A stretch of DNA of 64,000 nt from Cyanoderma ruficeps (taxonomy: Eukaryota; Chordata; Aves; Passeriformes; Timaliidae): the NCBI GenBank assembly GCA_008694505.1, contig VZDJ01000034.1:4784229-4848228 (forward strand), written 5' to 3'. Below are positions 56,701 to 64,000 of the stretch, one piece after another (the first letter of the stretch is position 1; each line of letters begins with the position of its first letter). Under the pieces are notes generated by a model, which worked only from the letters and a program-made list of their open reading frames with translations, did no database searches and was not told the origin of the DNA. Position numbers and translations under genes: made by a program.

Positions 56701-59659
56701 GCCACACAAAAAGCCAATAAAAAAATCAGGAATGGATCTGCACTGGCTGGGACTGCTCATTCTGCTCCTTCCTCCTGTTTAGGTTACGAATACAACGTGA
56801 AGAAATATGGAGAGTAAGTATAATTAATTATAATGGAGTTATTATTATTAATTAGGGTTAGAATGCATTAAAATGAACTCGTGTCCCCTCCCTCCTCAGC
56901 CAAGAGTCTAAACCAGCTGAAATTCTGGTTGGGAGGAGGAATGGAGGGAGGAAATGGTTTGTGGGGCTGATTTGGCAATTGAATTTCCTCTTGTTACTCT
57001 TTGGGAGCTGATTCAGGGATGGAGTTTCTGTGTTTCTCCTTGGGAGTTGGTGGGAAAGGAATAATGCCCAGATCTGCTGTGAGATGGGGCCAAGATCGTG
57101 GGCATGGGCTCCTCCAGACCTTTATTTTATATTATTAAATATAAATATTTATATTTATATCATTAAATATATTTATATTTATATTATTAAATATAAACAT
57201 GTATGCCTTAAATATAATATTGGGACTTTCTGATTATTTAAGTGAAAAAGACAAGGAAATTCCAGGATTGGCTGCCCGTTGTTCTAAGATCTGGACAAAC
57301 ACAGGGGGGAAAGTAACTAAAAATTAAATGAATTCTCTAAAGAAGCATTAGAAAAACCATTGTGAAAAGGTGTGAAAGGAGGCAGTTATTAAAGGATGGG
57401 ACAATAGCATTTTCCACCATTATTCCCCTTTCAGGAAGGATGTGAACCTTAAAGAATTTACAGTGGACACGACAGACCTGACCCCACACAAAAGTGAAGA
57501 CATCAGGCTGGGTAGGTGTCCCTGGCCAAACCAGGTCGAAATCCTCATAAATCTGAAATTTCCAATGGCACTTGGATATTTTGAAGTGACTCGGCCCATT
57601 CTTTAACCTCGGGAAGTGGGCGTGGAGTTTATTTGACCAAAATTGGGTGAAGAGAAGTTCTCAGTTAGTTGAGTTCATTGTCTGCACCTTCTGTTGAGGC
57701 CACTTTGGTTTAACTTTGTGATTTTTCTCCTCCCTGGATGTCAAATCGTTCAGTGAACAGTTGGGCCTTCTGTCAAGACCTGCAGTTAGGGCAGAAAAAC
57801 AGAGAATAAGTGGAATAAAATTTGCAACAGAGGCCCTGAGATAGAAAAGGGAAAATCCAAATCCCCCTGGAACTCGTGGTAAAACGAAGGACACTGGGAA
57901 AAGGGGAAGGAAGCTCATCTCACCCTGTGAAAGTGGATTTTTGGGGGGTTTATAGGACTGATCTGGGGAATTTCCAGCATTCCTGAAGAGAGCTCCTGCT
58001 CCTTGCCGGGGTTTGAAGGTGCAGCCTTGAGTTTATTGTGTCAGTAATTGATCAGGGGTTGGTTCTTGCTGGGACTTGGAGTGAATTTATTTCACCAAAC
58101 TGCTGCTCCTGTCTGCACCACCCTGAGGTGCCTGGAGCCTTGTCTTGATGCCAAGTTCACACCAGCTGCAACCTGCTTGATAAGCCAGGAAATAATTGTC
58201 CCTTTGGCTTCTTTATTTGCATCCCCAGCAAAGGCACAACCTTTAAAAGAACGAGCTGACAAGCCTTAGGCCCCGAGAATTGCTGTGAAGGCCCCAGTAA
58301 AACAAGAGAGACACAAAATCGGGAGTAAAGAAAGGAATTGCAAAGGGTGGGGTTGCAAAAATCCTTCTGTGTGTATCCCAGGAGAGCAAAACCTCTGGAT
58401 AATTGCGTGGAGTCACCTCCAGGTGAGCTTTGGGGAGATAACCCAGAGCTGGAAGGATCCGTGAGGAGCAGGGAGCTGAAGTTTGCACAACTGATTCGTG
58501 CCAGGGGCTAAGATGAAGTCAGAGCTGTTTTCCTGCTGAGTAACTCCACCAATAATTCCTAGAAATCAGAGGTGCCAGACCCAGAGCACATCAAGGAAGG
58601 GCTGATCACCTCTGTCTCGCTGATAAAAGCCCTTGTTTTCTTTTCATGTCCTAATGCCCGTGTGAATTCTGCTCCTCCCTCGCACAGATTACAAAAACAA
58701 CATCCTGAAGGAGAAGGCCGAGCAAGCCAGAAGCTTCCCAGCAAAGAACATTGATTTAGACAAAGGTAATCATGACTCTCTTCCCCCTTAATTGGTGGCT
58801 GGAGGGACTTTGTGACGGGCAGCAGGAGGGAGGAACAGTCCACCAGCGAGTGGCCAAAGAGGAACGAGAATCCTCGTGGCAAAAGCAGGAATGAGAAGCC
58901 AAGCTCCCTTCCCGTCCTTTCATCGTGGAGCCACAAGATGCAAGCAGTGATTAGGCTTTTAAAAGCTTTGGGCATGGCACGAACTGGGATTTTTCTGGAT
59001 TGGAAAAAAGAAAGGCTGGCAGGGCTGGAAAGGTGCCTGCCCCACTGTGACCTCAGAGAGAGGGAGACGGAGCCCAAAAATGTCCCAGCGTGGTTTTTTG
59101 GGGCAGAAAACACCGTGCAGAAAGAGAGTGTTTGGAGCTGAATTAATTTCTGGGTAATGGGCAGTTCCTTCAGCCAAGAAAAGCAAAGAGCTCGCCCTCC
59201 CTGGGGGCTGGATCTCCTCCTGCTGCTCCGGGATTAATCCCCAGCGTTGTGCCTCTGTTTGTAGGATTGTAGGGCAGCACTTCTGTCAGGCAGGGCCTGT
59301 GAGCAGCTCTGAGATTCCGTGACTCATGGCAGGGGAATCAGGATTTAATAAATGGGGCTGAAGTGACACCAAGCAAGAGGATGGAGAGCCCAGGAGCTGT
59401 CCCTGATGGAATTCTCCTGGTTTTTTGGTTTTTTTTCTCCTGCAGGGTGGTGGATCTGGGCAGTAATTTACCCACAGTCTGTCTCACTTGTGGGGCTCTT
59501 TGATTGTCAGGGTTGTTGTGGGTGGCTGCAAACGGTCACTCTAAGAAATAAATCCATATTTTCCTGCTCCTTTGAATGGTTTGAAATCCCTCTCTGCAGG
59601 TGCTGACCCCTCCCTGTTTCCATTTTCTTTCAGATTTCAGGAAGGAATATTGTAAATGA
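41772..59659 (+). CDS. MXRA8: Matrix remodeling-associated protein 8 (limitrin), 436 aa
   Basis: Coding exons: 41772-41820, 46937-46957, 47533-47841, 48593-48694, 50588-51046, 55958-56116, 56783-56813, 57435-57511, 58688-58765, 59634-59659. All are GT/AG and continuous in phase (1311 nt including TGA). Exon 1 encodes a hydrophobic signal peptide ([11 protein letters not shown]). Exons 3-4 form the first Ig-like domain and exon 5 the second; both carry VVHWD and LHHHYC motifs, with paired cysteines (C53 and the YSC of each domain). NxS/T sites include N40-I-S, NFS and NVT. Residues about 340-361 are a single membrane helix ([18 protein letters not shown]), followed by a basic cytoplasmic tail ending FRKEYCK. 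It is a cell-surface adhesion protein of glia, endothelium and mesenchyme. Mammalian MXRA8 is also known as a host receptor for arthritogenic alphaviruses. Human length is 442. Confidence 0.95.
41821..46936 (+). other. MXRA8: MXRA8 intron 1 (5.1 kb)
   Basis: This separates the signal-peptide exon from the 21-nt exon 2. It contains GT-rich low complexity at 44190-44255, T tracts near 44925-44995, and a (GCA)n run of about six units at 45334-45353. I see no nested gene. First introns of this size often hold enhancers, but nothing here identifies one. Confidence 0.5.
47787..48315 (+). repeat. MXRA8: Tandem copies of the MXRA8 exon 3 end plus splice donor
   Basis: The native exon end ('atcctcatgcccca' at 47787 to the donor at 47842) and about 98 bp of intron recur at 47941, 48094 and 48252 (spacing 154, 153, 158 bp). 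Copy 2 has an in-frame TAA and a broken donor (aaaagtgtgg). Copy 3 keeps an open frame and a donor-like 'atcaaaggtatgg' (GT at 48150). Copy 4 is open but its donor is lost (aaaaatgtgg). None has its own acceptor, so they are exon-fragment pseudo-copies inside intron 3. Confidence 0.92.
48911..49230. repeat. Minisatellite (GTGACAATCCC) in MXRA8 intron 4
   Basis: The unit 'ggtgacaatcccctcca' or a variant of about 17-20 bp is repeated some 17 times, with subtypes ending 'agctt', 'tctca' and 'ccctccct'. The frames it creates on the minus strand are repeat artefacts. Confidence 0.93.
49895..50045. repeat. Three-copy ~58-bp tandem repeat, MXRA8 intron 4
   Basis: 'ggaattcaggattccagg' plus 'tctgagagggat' plus 'gtgcctggctgtcc' recur with partial deletion between copies. 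They are moderately diverged. Confidence 0.75.
50440..50548. repeat. 20-bp minisatellite before MXRA8 exon 5
   Basis: The unit 'gatgggtggggaaaaaacgg' is repeated about five times, ending some 40 bp before the exon 5 acceptor (AG at 50586-50587). A related block ('cgggatgggtggggaaag') lies at 50177. Confidence 0.9.
50963..51366 (+). repeat. MXRA8: Tandem copies of the MXRA8 exon 5 end plus splice donor
   Basis: The unit begins at 'gcatctaccacgtgg' in exon 5 (50963), crosses the donor at 51047 and runs to 51146. It repeats at 51147 (184-bp offset) and begins a third, truncated copy at 51330 (183 bp). Copy 2 keeps a consensus donor (gcaggtgggt, GT at 51231) but carries TAG (51209-51211) where the native exon reads a sense codon. 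Reading through from exon 5 also meets TAA at 51118-51120, so use of the second donor would truncate the protein. Confidence 0.92.
51366..51655. repeat. ~75-80-bp tandem repeat, MXRA8 intron 5
   Basis: Four copies contain 'ataggtcctggaagaga', 'gaacactgtcccacctgg' and 'cccctggaattatgaggg'. The array starts where the third copy of the exon 5 duplication ends. Confidence 0.85.
51656..55330 (+). other. MXRA8: MXRA8 intron 5, remainder
   Basis: Most of intron 5 (51047-55957). It holds T/A tracts (52437-52452 with one N, 52560-52600, 54748-54770, 54935-54950) and an AT-rich stretch at 52600-52700. I see no nested gene or RNA. Confidence 0.45.
55334..55905 (-). mobile_element. CR1 LINE 3' end in MXRA8 intron 5
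   Basis: On the minus strand it gives the same block order as the CR1 at 22505, starting from a tail of 'cacagaatcac'. It includes 'gggatggtgactccaccacc', 'aacaccctttcc'-type and 'ctcaggggtgacctgatc'-type segments. It is 5'-truncated, ends about 50 bp before the exon 6 acceptor, and contains a short duplication of 'ggacacagcactcaatgtcc' near 55825-55875. Confidence 0.93.
56315..56455. repeat. Duplicated 141-bp segment, copy in MXRA8 intron 6
   Basis: From 'gctgtgaaggccccag' to 'gagtcacctccaggt', about 93 percent identical by eye to 58283-58424 and in the same orientation. Probably part of an unidentified interspersed element. Confidence 0.85.
57115..57215. repeat. AT-rich simple repeat in MXRA8 intron 7
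   Basis: A mix of 'attaaatataaatatttat' and similar units in which ATTAAATATA recurs about three times. It is likely to be variable in length. Confidence 0.8.
58283..58424. repeat. Duplicated 141-bp segment, copy in MXRA8 intron 8
   Basis: Partner of 56315-56455, 1.97 kb downstream. Differences are mostly single substitutions and a small indel near the start. Confidence 0.85.
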
Positions 59660-60025
59660 AGACACTCCCAAGCTGCTGGCTGGACCAGAAGCTTCCATCA
59701 AAGATAAATAACGTGGAAGAGGGATGGCTTTTCTCAATTCCATCTCCCTCCAGCTCCCATAGGATTTTCCCCACATCCCCTTTCCCCCCACACAAGGCTG
59801 CAAATGCTTCATGAAAGAGTTAAACTGTCTCGTGTGCATTTACGGGGTCGGGTTGCCTTTTTCCTCCCTCTCTGTTCTCCCAGTCCTCCCTTTCCCCTTT
59901 TCTCTCTTGACAATTATTGTTGGATTTTATGCATCAATGAGTTTTACGAGCTGAATCAGCAGAGGTTTGGGGTTTTTTTTGCTTTGATGTTATTGCTTGA
60001 AATAAAACCACCTGCATCACCAATC
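59660..60025 (+). terminator. MXRA8: MXRA8 3'UTR and poly(A) signal
   Basis: A short 3'UTR follows TGA at 59657-59659. The canonical AATAAA at 60001-60006 ('gcttgaaataaaaccacc') gives cleavage near 60020-60030. A weaker 'gataaataac' at 59703 lacks a proper hexamer. Confidence 0.7.
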
Positions 60026-60229
60026 CTGAGCCATCATTACACCAGGGGCTTTTCCATGTGCTGAATCCATCAGGAGAACCATGGCAGAGGCTGATCCCCG
60101 TCCTGGGCTGGCACAAATCGTTTCAAACACAAACTTTGCACGTCCCAGGGGAAGCACAAAGAGCACAAATGGCAGGGGAAAAAAAAACCCCTCGTTTTAT
60201 CCGTGGGGATTCTGCCCCAGGAGAACCCT

Positions 60230-60715
60230 CCCTGATCAGGATGGGATGGGATCCATGGGATGGGATCCATGGCATGGGATCCATGGCATGGGATCCATGG
60301 GATGGGATGGGATTCTGGTGCAGGAGAATTCTCCCTGGTGAGGATTTGATGGGATCCTGGTGCAGGATAACCCTCCCTGTTGAGGATTTGATGGGATTCT
60401 GTCCCAGGATAACTCTCCCTGGTGAGGATTTGATGGGATTCTGTCCCAGGATAACTCTCCCTGGTGAGGATTTGATGGAATTCTGTCCCAGGATAACTCT
60501 CCCTGGTTATGATTTGATGGGATTCTGTCCCAGGATAACCCTCCCTGGTGAGGATTTGATGGGATTCTGTCCCAGGTAACCCTCCCTGGTGAGGATTTCA
60601 TGGGATTCTGGCCCAGGAGAACCCTCCCTGGTGAGGATTTGATGGGATTCTGTCCCAGGATAACCTTCCCTGGAGAGGATTTGATGGGATCCATGGGATT
60701 CTGGCCCTTTTTCCC
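60230..60715. repeat. Minisatellite downstream of MXRA8 (46-bp unit)
   Basis: First comes a block of (GGGATCCATGG)-type repeats at 60236-60310. Then about nine copies of 'gatttgatgggattctg' plus 'tcccaggataactctccctg' plus 'gtgag', roughly 46 bp each. It begins about 200 bp after the MXRA8 cleavage site. Confidence 0.93.
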
Positions 60716-63224
60716 TCAGCAGAGGAATGTTGTGTGATTTGCCTGGAGATCCTCCCCGTGGCTTTCACCACCAGCCACTCTGTAATTTAGCAAATTAAAA
60801 TTCTGCCTGAGAGAGAGAGAGAGAGGGAGAGAGCCAGGCAAGTGCTGGGTGACCAAGAGAACAAAAAAACCCCCAAGAAAACCAACAACTGCAGATATTT
60901 ATTTGGTTATTTCTTAATGCAGAGGAATTAACAAAGGCTGTTTGCCCAAAAATTCCTGCTGAGAAGCCACTGAGGCCCTTCCCCCTGCCCTTTGCATTCT
61001 CACTCTGTGGCACTGCTGGGAAATCCAAGGAAATGAGGAAGTTCCACATGGAATTCCCCCCGGGCTGGGGCAGAGCACTGCTCCCTCTTCCCAAACAATT
61101 TGGTTTTCTCTGTCCTTTTCTCATCTCAGCCTTTCTCTCCCTCATCTGGGACTTGCCTAAGGTGGAGAAACCACTTTTTTTCATGGGCACTCGGCCTGAG
61201 TTATTCAAAGTCCTTTTCTCTCTGTGCCATTGAACTGCTGCACTTTGATAAACTTCTTTTGCTTTGCCCCATCGCAGGCTGCCCGAGACACAGAATTTAT
61301 ATTCAATTAGTTAAAATAATAATAATAACAATAATAGCAATCCCCAGGATTTGTACAGCAGTTGCCCCTCAGTGAGGACTTTGCCTCGATGAGGGCAAAG
61401 AAATCCAAGTTTTTTAGGGCAATAAATGGGCTGTGAGTTCTTGATGTGGGACAAGGGAAGGGAGTTTGGCAGTGACCTTAAAGGGGTTAAAACTGAGACT
61501 AGAACTAGANGAACTAGAACCCCCTCATTTCAGCTCTGTGCACACTCTCCACACCAAGAACTTCCCCCATAAATCTTGGGGTTTTTTTTCCCTTTGTTGT
61601 AACAGAATTAATTCTCGTTATCGTTGTTGCTTTGTTTTTACCGTTTGTCTGTTAACTCTCCAAACATTTAAGAAATAAAGGAGAATGAAATGGACTTTCC
61701 AGCTCAGGTTGGTTTTATTTCTTGCCCTTTTGGGGATGTTCTCTCAGCCAGCATTAGCTAATTCTTCCCAATAACCGTGCAGGGCTGTTTCATCTCAAGG
61801 AGTGCTTGACAAAGTGCAGATTGGGCTCCAGTAAATTATTCCAGTGACTCCAATAAGATTTCCACATGGGACATCATCATTTCACAGGGTCATGGGGCCC
61901 TCAGAGGAGCTGCAGCTCTCCAAAAAACAAAAAAAAAGTTGTATAAGGGACAAATCTACAGCTGGAGATGGAGCTGAAAGCTTCCAGCAGAGAGGAAGGC
62001 TGGCAGAAATTCCAGAGGATTTCATTCCGCAGCTCCAGAAGGGAAGATAACATTTCCTGCTGGAATCTGCATCTCCCTGCCAGCCCAAATTCCTTCTTTT
62101 CCTTGCAGGACTGACACCTTGCAGAGTTCCTGCTGCGCATTCCAGCCCCTGAGCACTTCCCCAGCTGGCACTGCAGAGTTCTCCCCGGGACACTGATGGG
62201 AACAGCTCCTGCCTGGACGCTGCAGGCACCAGGATTTGAAGGAGCAAGGCAGGATATTAAACTAAAAACTGGCAAAAAAAAAGAAAAAAAAAGAAAAAAA
62301 AAGAAAAAAAAAAAAAAAAAAAAAAAAAAAAAANNNNNNNNNNNNNNNNNNNNNNNNNNNNNNNNNNNNNNNNNNNNNCCCCCCTTTTTTTTTTTAAAAA
62401 AAAGGGTGGGTTTTTAAAAAAATATTTAAATATTTAAAATATTAAAATATTTAATTTTTTTTTTTAAAAAAAGGGGCTGCAGCTCTAAGGAGAGGTAGAA
62501 AAAGCAGAGGGAAGAAAAGGGATTGAGTCGTGACGAGGAGGAGCTGGGATCAACCCAAAGAATTTCTCATTTATGGGAGTGTGTGAAAACCCCCCGAGTG
62601 TTGTGCCCTACCCTCTTTCCCCCTCCCCGTGGGGCGATATCTCTCCTTAACGCAGATTCCTAAATTGAGAGGGGGGTTTGGAGGATGCAAACACCTCCTG
62701 TTATTCCTCTTTTCCCTCAGGTCTGTGTGTGTTCAGGTCCAGGGGCAGCCCCGGGGAGTTTTGCAGAGGTTTCTGCGAAGTCTTTTGCTTCCCTCTAGTG
62801 TTTAACGTCTCCATCTCCTTGGCAGGGACGGCCCCGGGGCCGCTCACACCGCGGGGAATAAACAGGAAAAAAAACCCCAAATCCTTTCAGATCTCCCAGA
62901 CCAGATCCAGGAGAAGTTTATCGCCTTGGACTGGATCCTTCTCACATCCCCCAGCTGGGAGCCAGCCCGTTCTGAGCACTGTGACATCTCTCTGCTTCTC
63001 TTTCTGTTTTTTGGGGATGGTTTCCATCTTCAGTTCACCTTCTGCATCATCCCTGCCGACCTTGCCAACAACCCTGGGATCGAAATTTTGTTCTTTTGCC
63101 GAGAAATCCTTGCAGGTGGATGATGGAAACCAGCCAGGACAGCTCCGGGCGGCTGCTCAGAGCTTTGGTTTCCCTTTTGTCCCATCTCTTCACACAAACA
63201 CTGTTTGAAATATTGTTGCAAACA
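60716..63224. other. Intergenic, no gene recognised
   Basis: Unique sequence with (GA)n at 60811-60828, an (ATA)n-like stretch at 61313-61335, one N at 61510 and an AATAAAG at 61674. The 176-codon frame at 62678-63208 has no recognisable domain. DVL1, the next gene by synteny, is not seen. Confidence 0.45.
62273..62475. other. Assembly gap (45 N) flanked by homopolymers
   Basis: An A-rich run rises to pure poly(A), then N from 62334 to 62378, then C6, T and A runs, and an AT-rich stretch. The homopolymer flanks suggest a sequencing or polishing failure rather than a biological boundary. Nothing should be inferred across it. Confidence 0.85.
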
Positions 63225-63556
63225 TTTTTGCCCGGGAAGGGGAGGGTTCAGTTGTTTTCCCATGGAATATTAAAGTCATGTGCTCTACCTGATATTTGGG
63301 AATTGTTTTAGAGATTCTCCAGTAAAAATTCAGAAGTATTTTTGCCCGGGAAGGGGAGGGTTCAGTTGTTTTCTCATAGAATATTAAAGTCATGTGCTCC
63401 ATCTGATATTCAAGAATTTAGAGATTCTCCAGTAAAAATTCAGAAGTATTTTTGCCCAGGAAGGTTCAGTTGTTTTCCCATGGAATATTAAAGTCATGTG
63501 CTCTACCTGATATTCGAGAATTGTTTTAGAGATTCTCCAGTAAAAATTCAGAAGTC
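63225..63556. repeat. ~112-bp tandem array, three copies
   Basis: Units begin at 'tttttgcccgggaagg' (63225, 63339, 63449; the third reads cccagg) and include 'gttcagttgttttcccatgg', 'aatattaaagtcatgtgctc' and 'gattctccagtaaaaattca'. Copy 3 has lost part of 'ggggaggg'. A fourth copy stops at 'cagaagt'. Each unit carries ATTAAA. Confidence 0.92.
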
Positions 63557-64000
63557 CCCTGCAACAAAAACATCTTGGGGCAGTAATTTAGGCCAGAAGC
63601 CTTTTACAAACTCTGCTGAGCACCCAGAGCGTGCTGAGCTCTCAGAATTCCTCCAGACAAGCAACAAGCATCGCTGGAATTCAAAGGATGGCTTTTCAAA
63701 AAGGGGTTTTGCTTATTCCCTGTGCTGTGTAAACCAAGAAAAGGGTGAGCAGCTTTCATGCCTCGGGACACTCTCTGCTCCCTGCAGGGCCCAGCAAGAC
63801 TGTTCCCTCTATCACAGAGAGCACAGCGCTGTCAGCGAGGGATTTGGTGCCTCCTGTTTCTTTTTTTGCTGAAGTGTGAAGGCCTTGAGCTCCGCAAGAC
63901 AGGAGGAATCAGCCCTGCCGGGCCAGGGGTGTATCCTGCATCCCTGTGTCCTGCCTTTAATTGGATTAGCCGCCGGTCTGACTGCAGCATGAGAGTGATC
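63557..64000. other. Window end, no gene recognised
   Basis: Unique sequence of ordinary composition. No splice-consistent coding exon or CpG island is apparent. Confidence 0.4.

Noticed and set aside
60058..60694. Repetitive open frames on both strands
   Set aside because: Product of the 46-bp minisatellite, with a period compatible with long open frames.
62678..63208. 176-codon open frame
   Set aside because: No conserved motif and no splice or promoter support; it lies next to an assembly gap.
60716..64000. Search for the first exon of DVL1, the next gene by synteny
   Set aside because: No CpG island and no DIX-domain-like coding segment seen; the gene probably begins beyond the window.

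Overview
This is a gene-rich, GC-rich stretch of a bird nuclear genome, probably from a microchromosome. The bird call rests on CR1 LINE 3' ends with (ATTCTGTG)-type tails, on compact spliced genes with ordinary GT/AG introns, and on gene order. CCNL2, AURKAIP1 and MXRA8 all run left to right, as in the human 1p36.33 block when read in its direction of transcription. That block lies on chicken chromosome 21. I cannot fix the species; a songbird is plausible but unproven.

Layout, all genes on the plus strand. (1) 1-980: a decayed ~160-bp tandem array that runs into the CpG-island promoter of CCNL2. (2) 983-10395: CCNL2 (cyclin L2), 11 coding exons, 525 codons, followed by a minisatellite-filled 3'UTR with ATTAAA at 11905. 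(3) 14195-24223: a six-exon classical short-chain dehydrogenase/reductase of the C-factor/sniffer type, 253 codons, with a 7-kb first intron and a CR1 in intron 4; AATAAA at 24847. (4) 24.9-27.1 kb: intergenic CR1 fragments and a 60-75-bp minisatellite that stops just before a CTCF-like motif and the AURKAIP1 promoter. (5) 27677-30421: AURKAIP1 (mS38), three coding exons, 200 codons. (6) 31-41.7 kb: intergenic, with a ~190-bp satellite-like array, an 89-bp array, an LTR-like block and possible conserved noncoding DNA. (7) 41772-59659: MXRA8, ten coding exons, 436 codons; AATAAA at 60001. (8) 60-64 kb: two tandem arrays, an assembly gap and no recognised gene. DVL1, expected next by synteny, has not begun by 64000.

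The genes do not form one pathway. CCNL2 acts in nuclear pre-mRNA splicing and CDK regulation, the SDR is a soluble NAD(P)-dependent oxidoreductase, AURKAIP1 is a mitochondrial ribosomal small-subunit protein, and MXRA8 is an Ig-domain membrane adhesion protein.

The most unusual signals are structural. MXRA8 carries two independent tandem arrays, each copying the 3' end of a coding exon together with its splice donor (exon 3, ~154-bp unit, four copies; exon 5, 184-bp unit, two full copies and a partial third). CCNL2 intron 5 contains what looks like the alternative 'truncated isoform' exon, apparently with a changed reading frame. The CCNL2 upstream array keeps CpGs only in its promoter-proximal copy. 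All coordinates and translations were worked out by eye; no alignment or database search was run.
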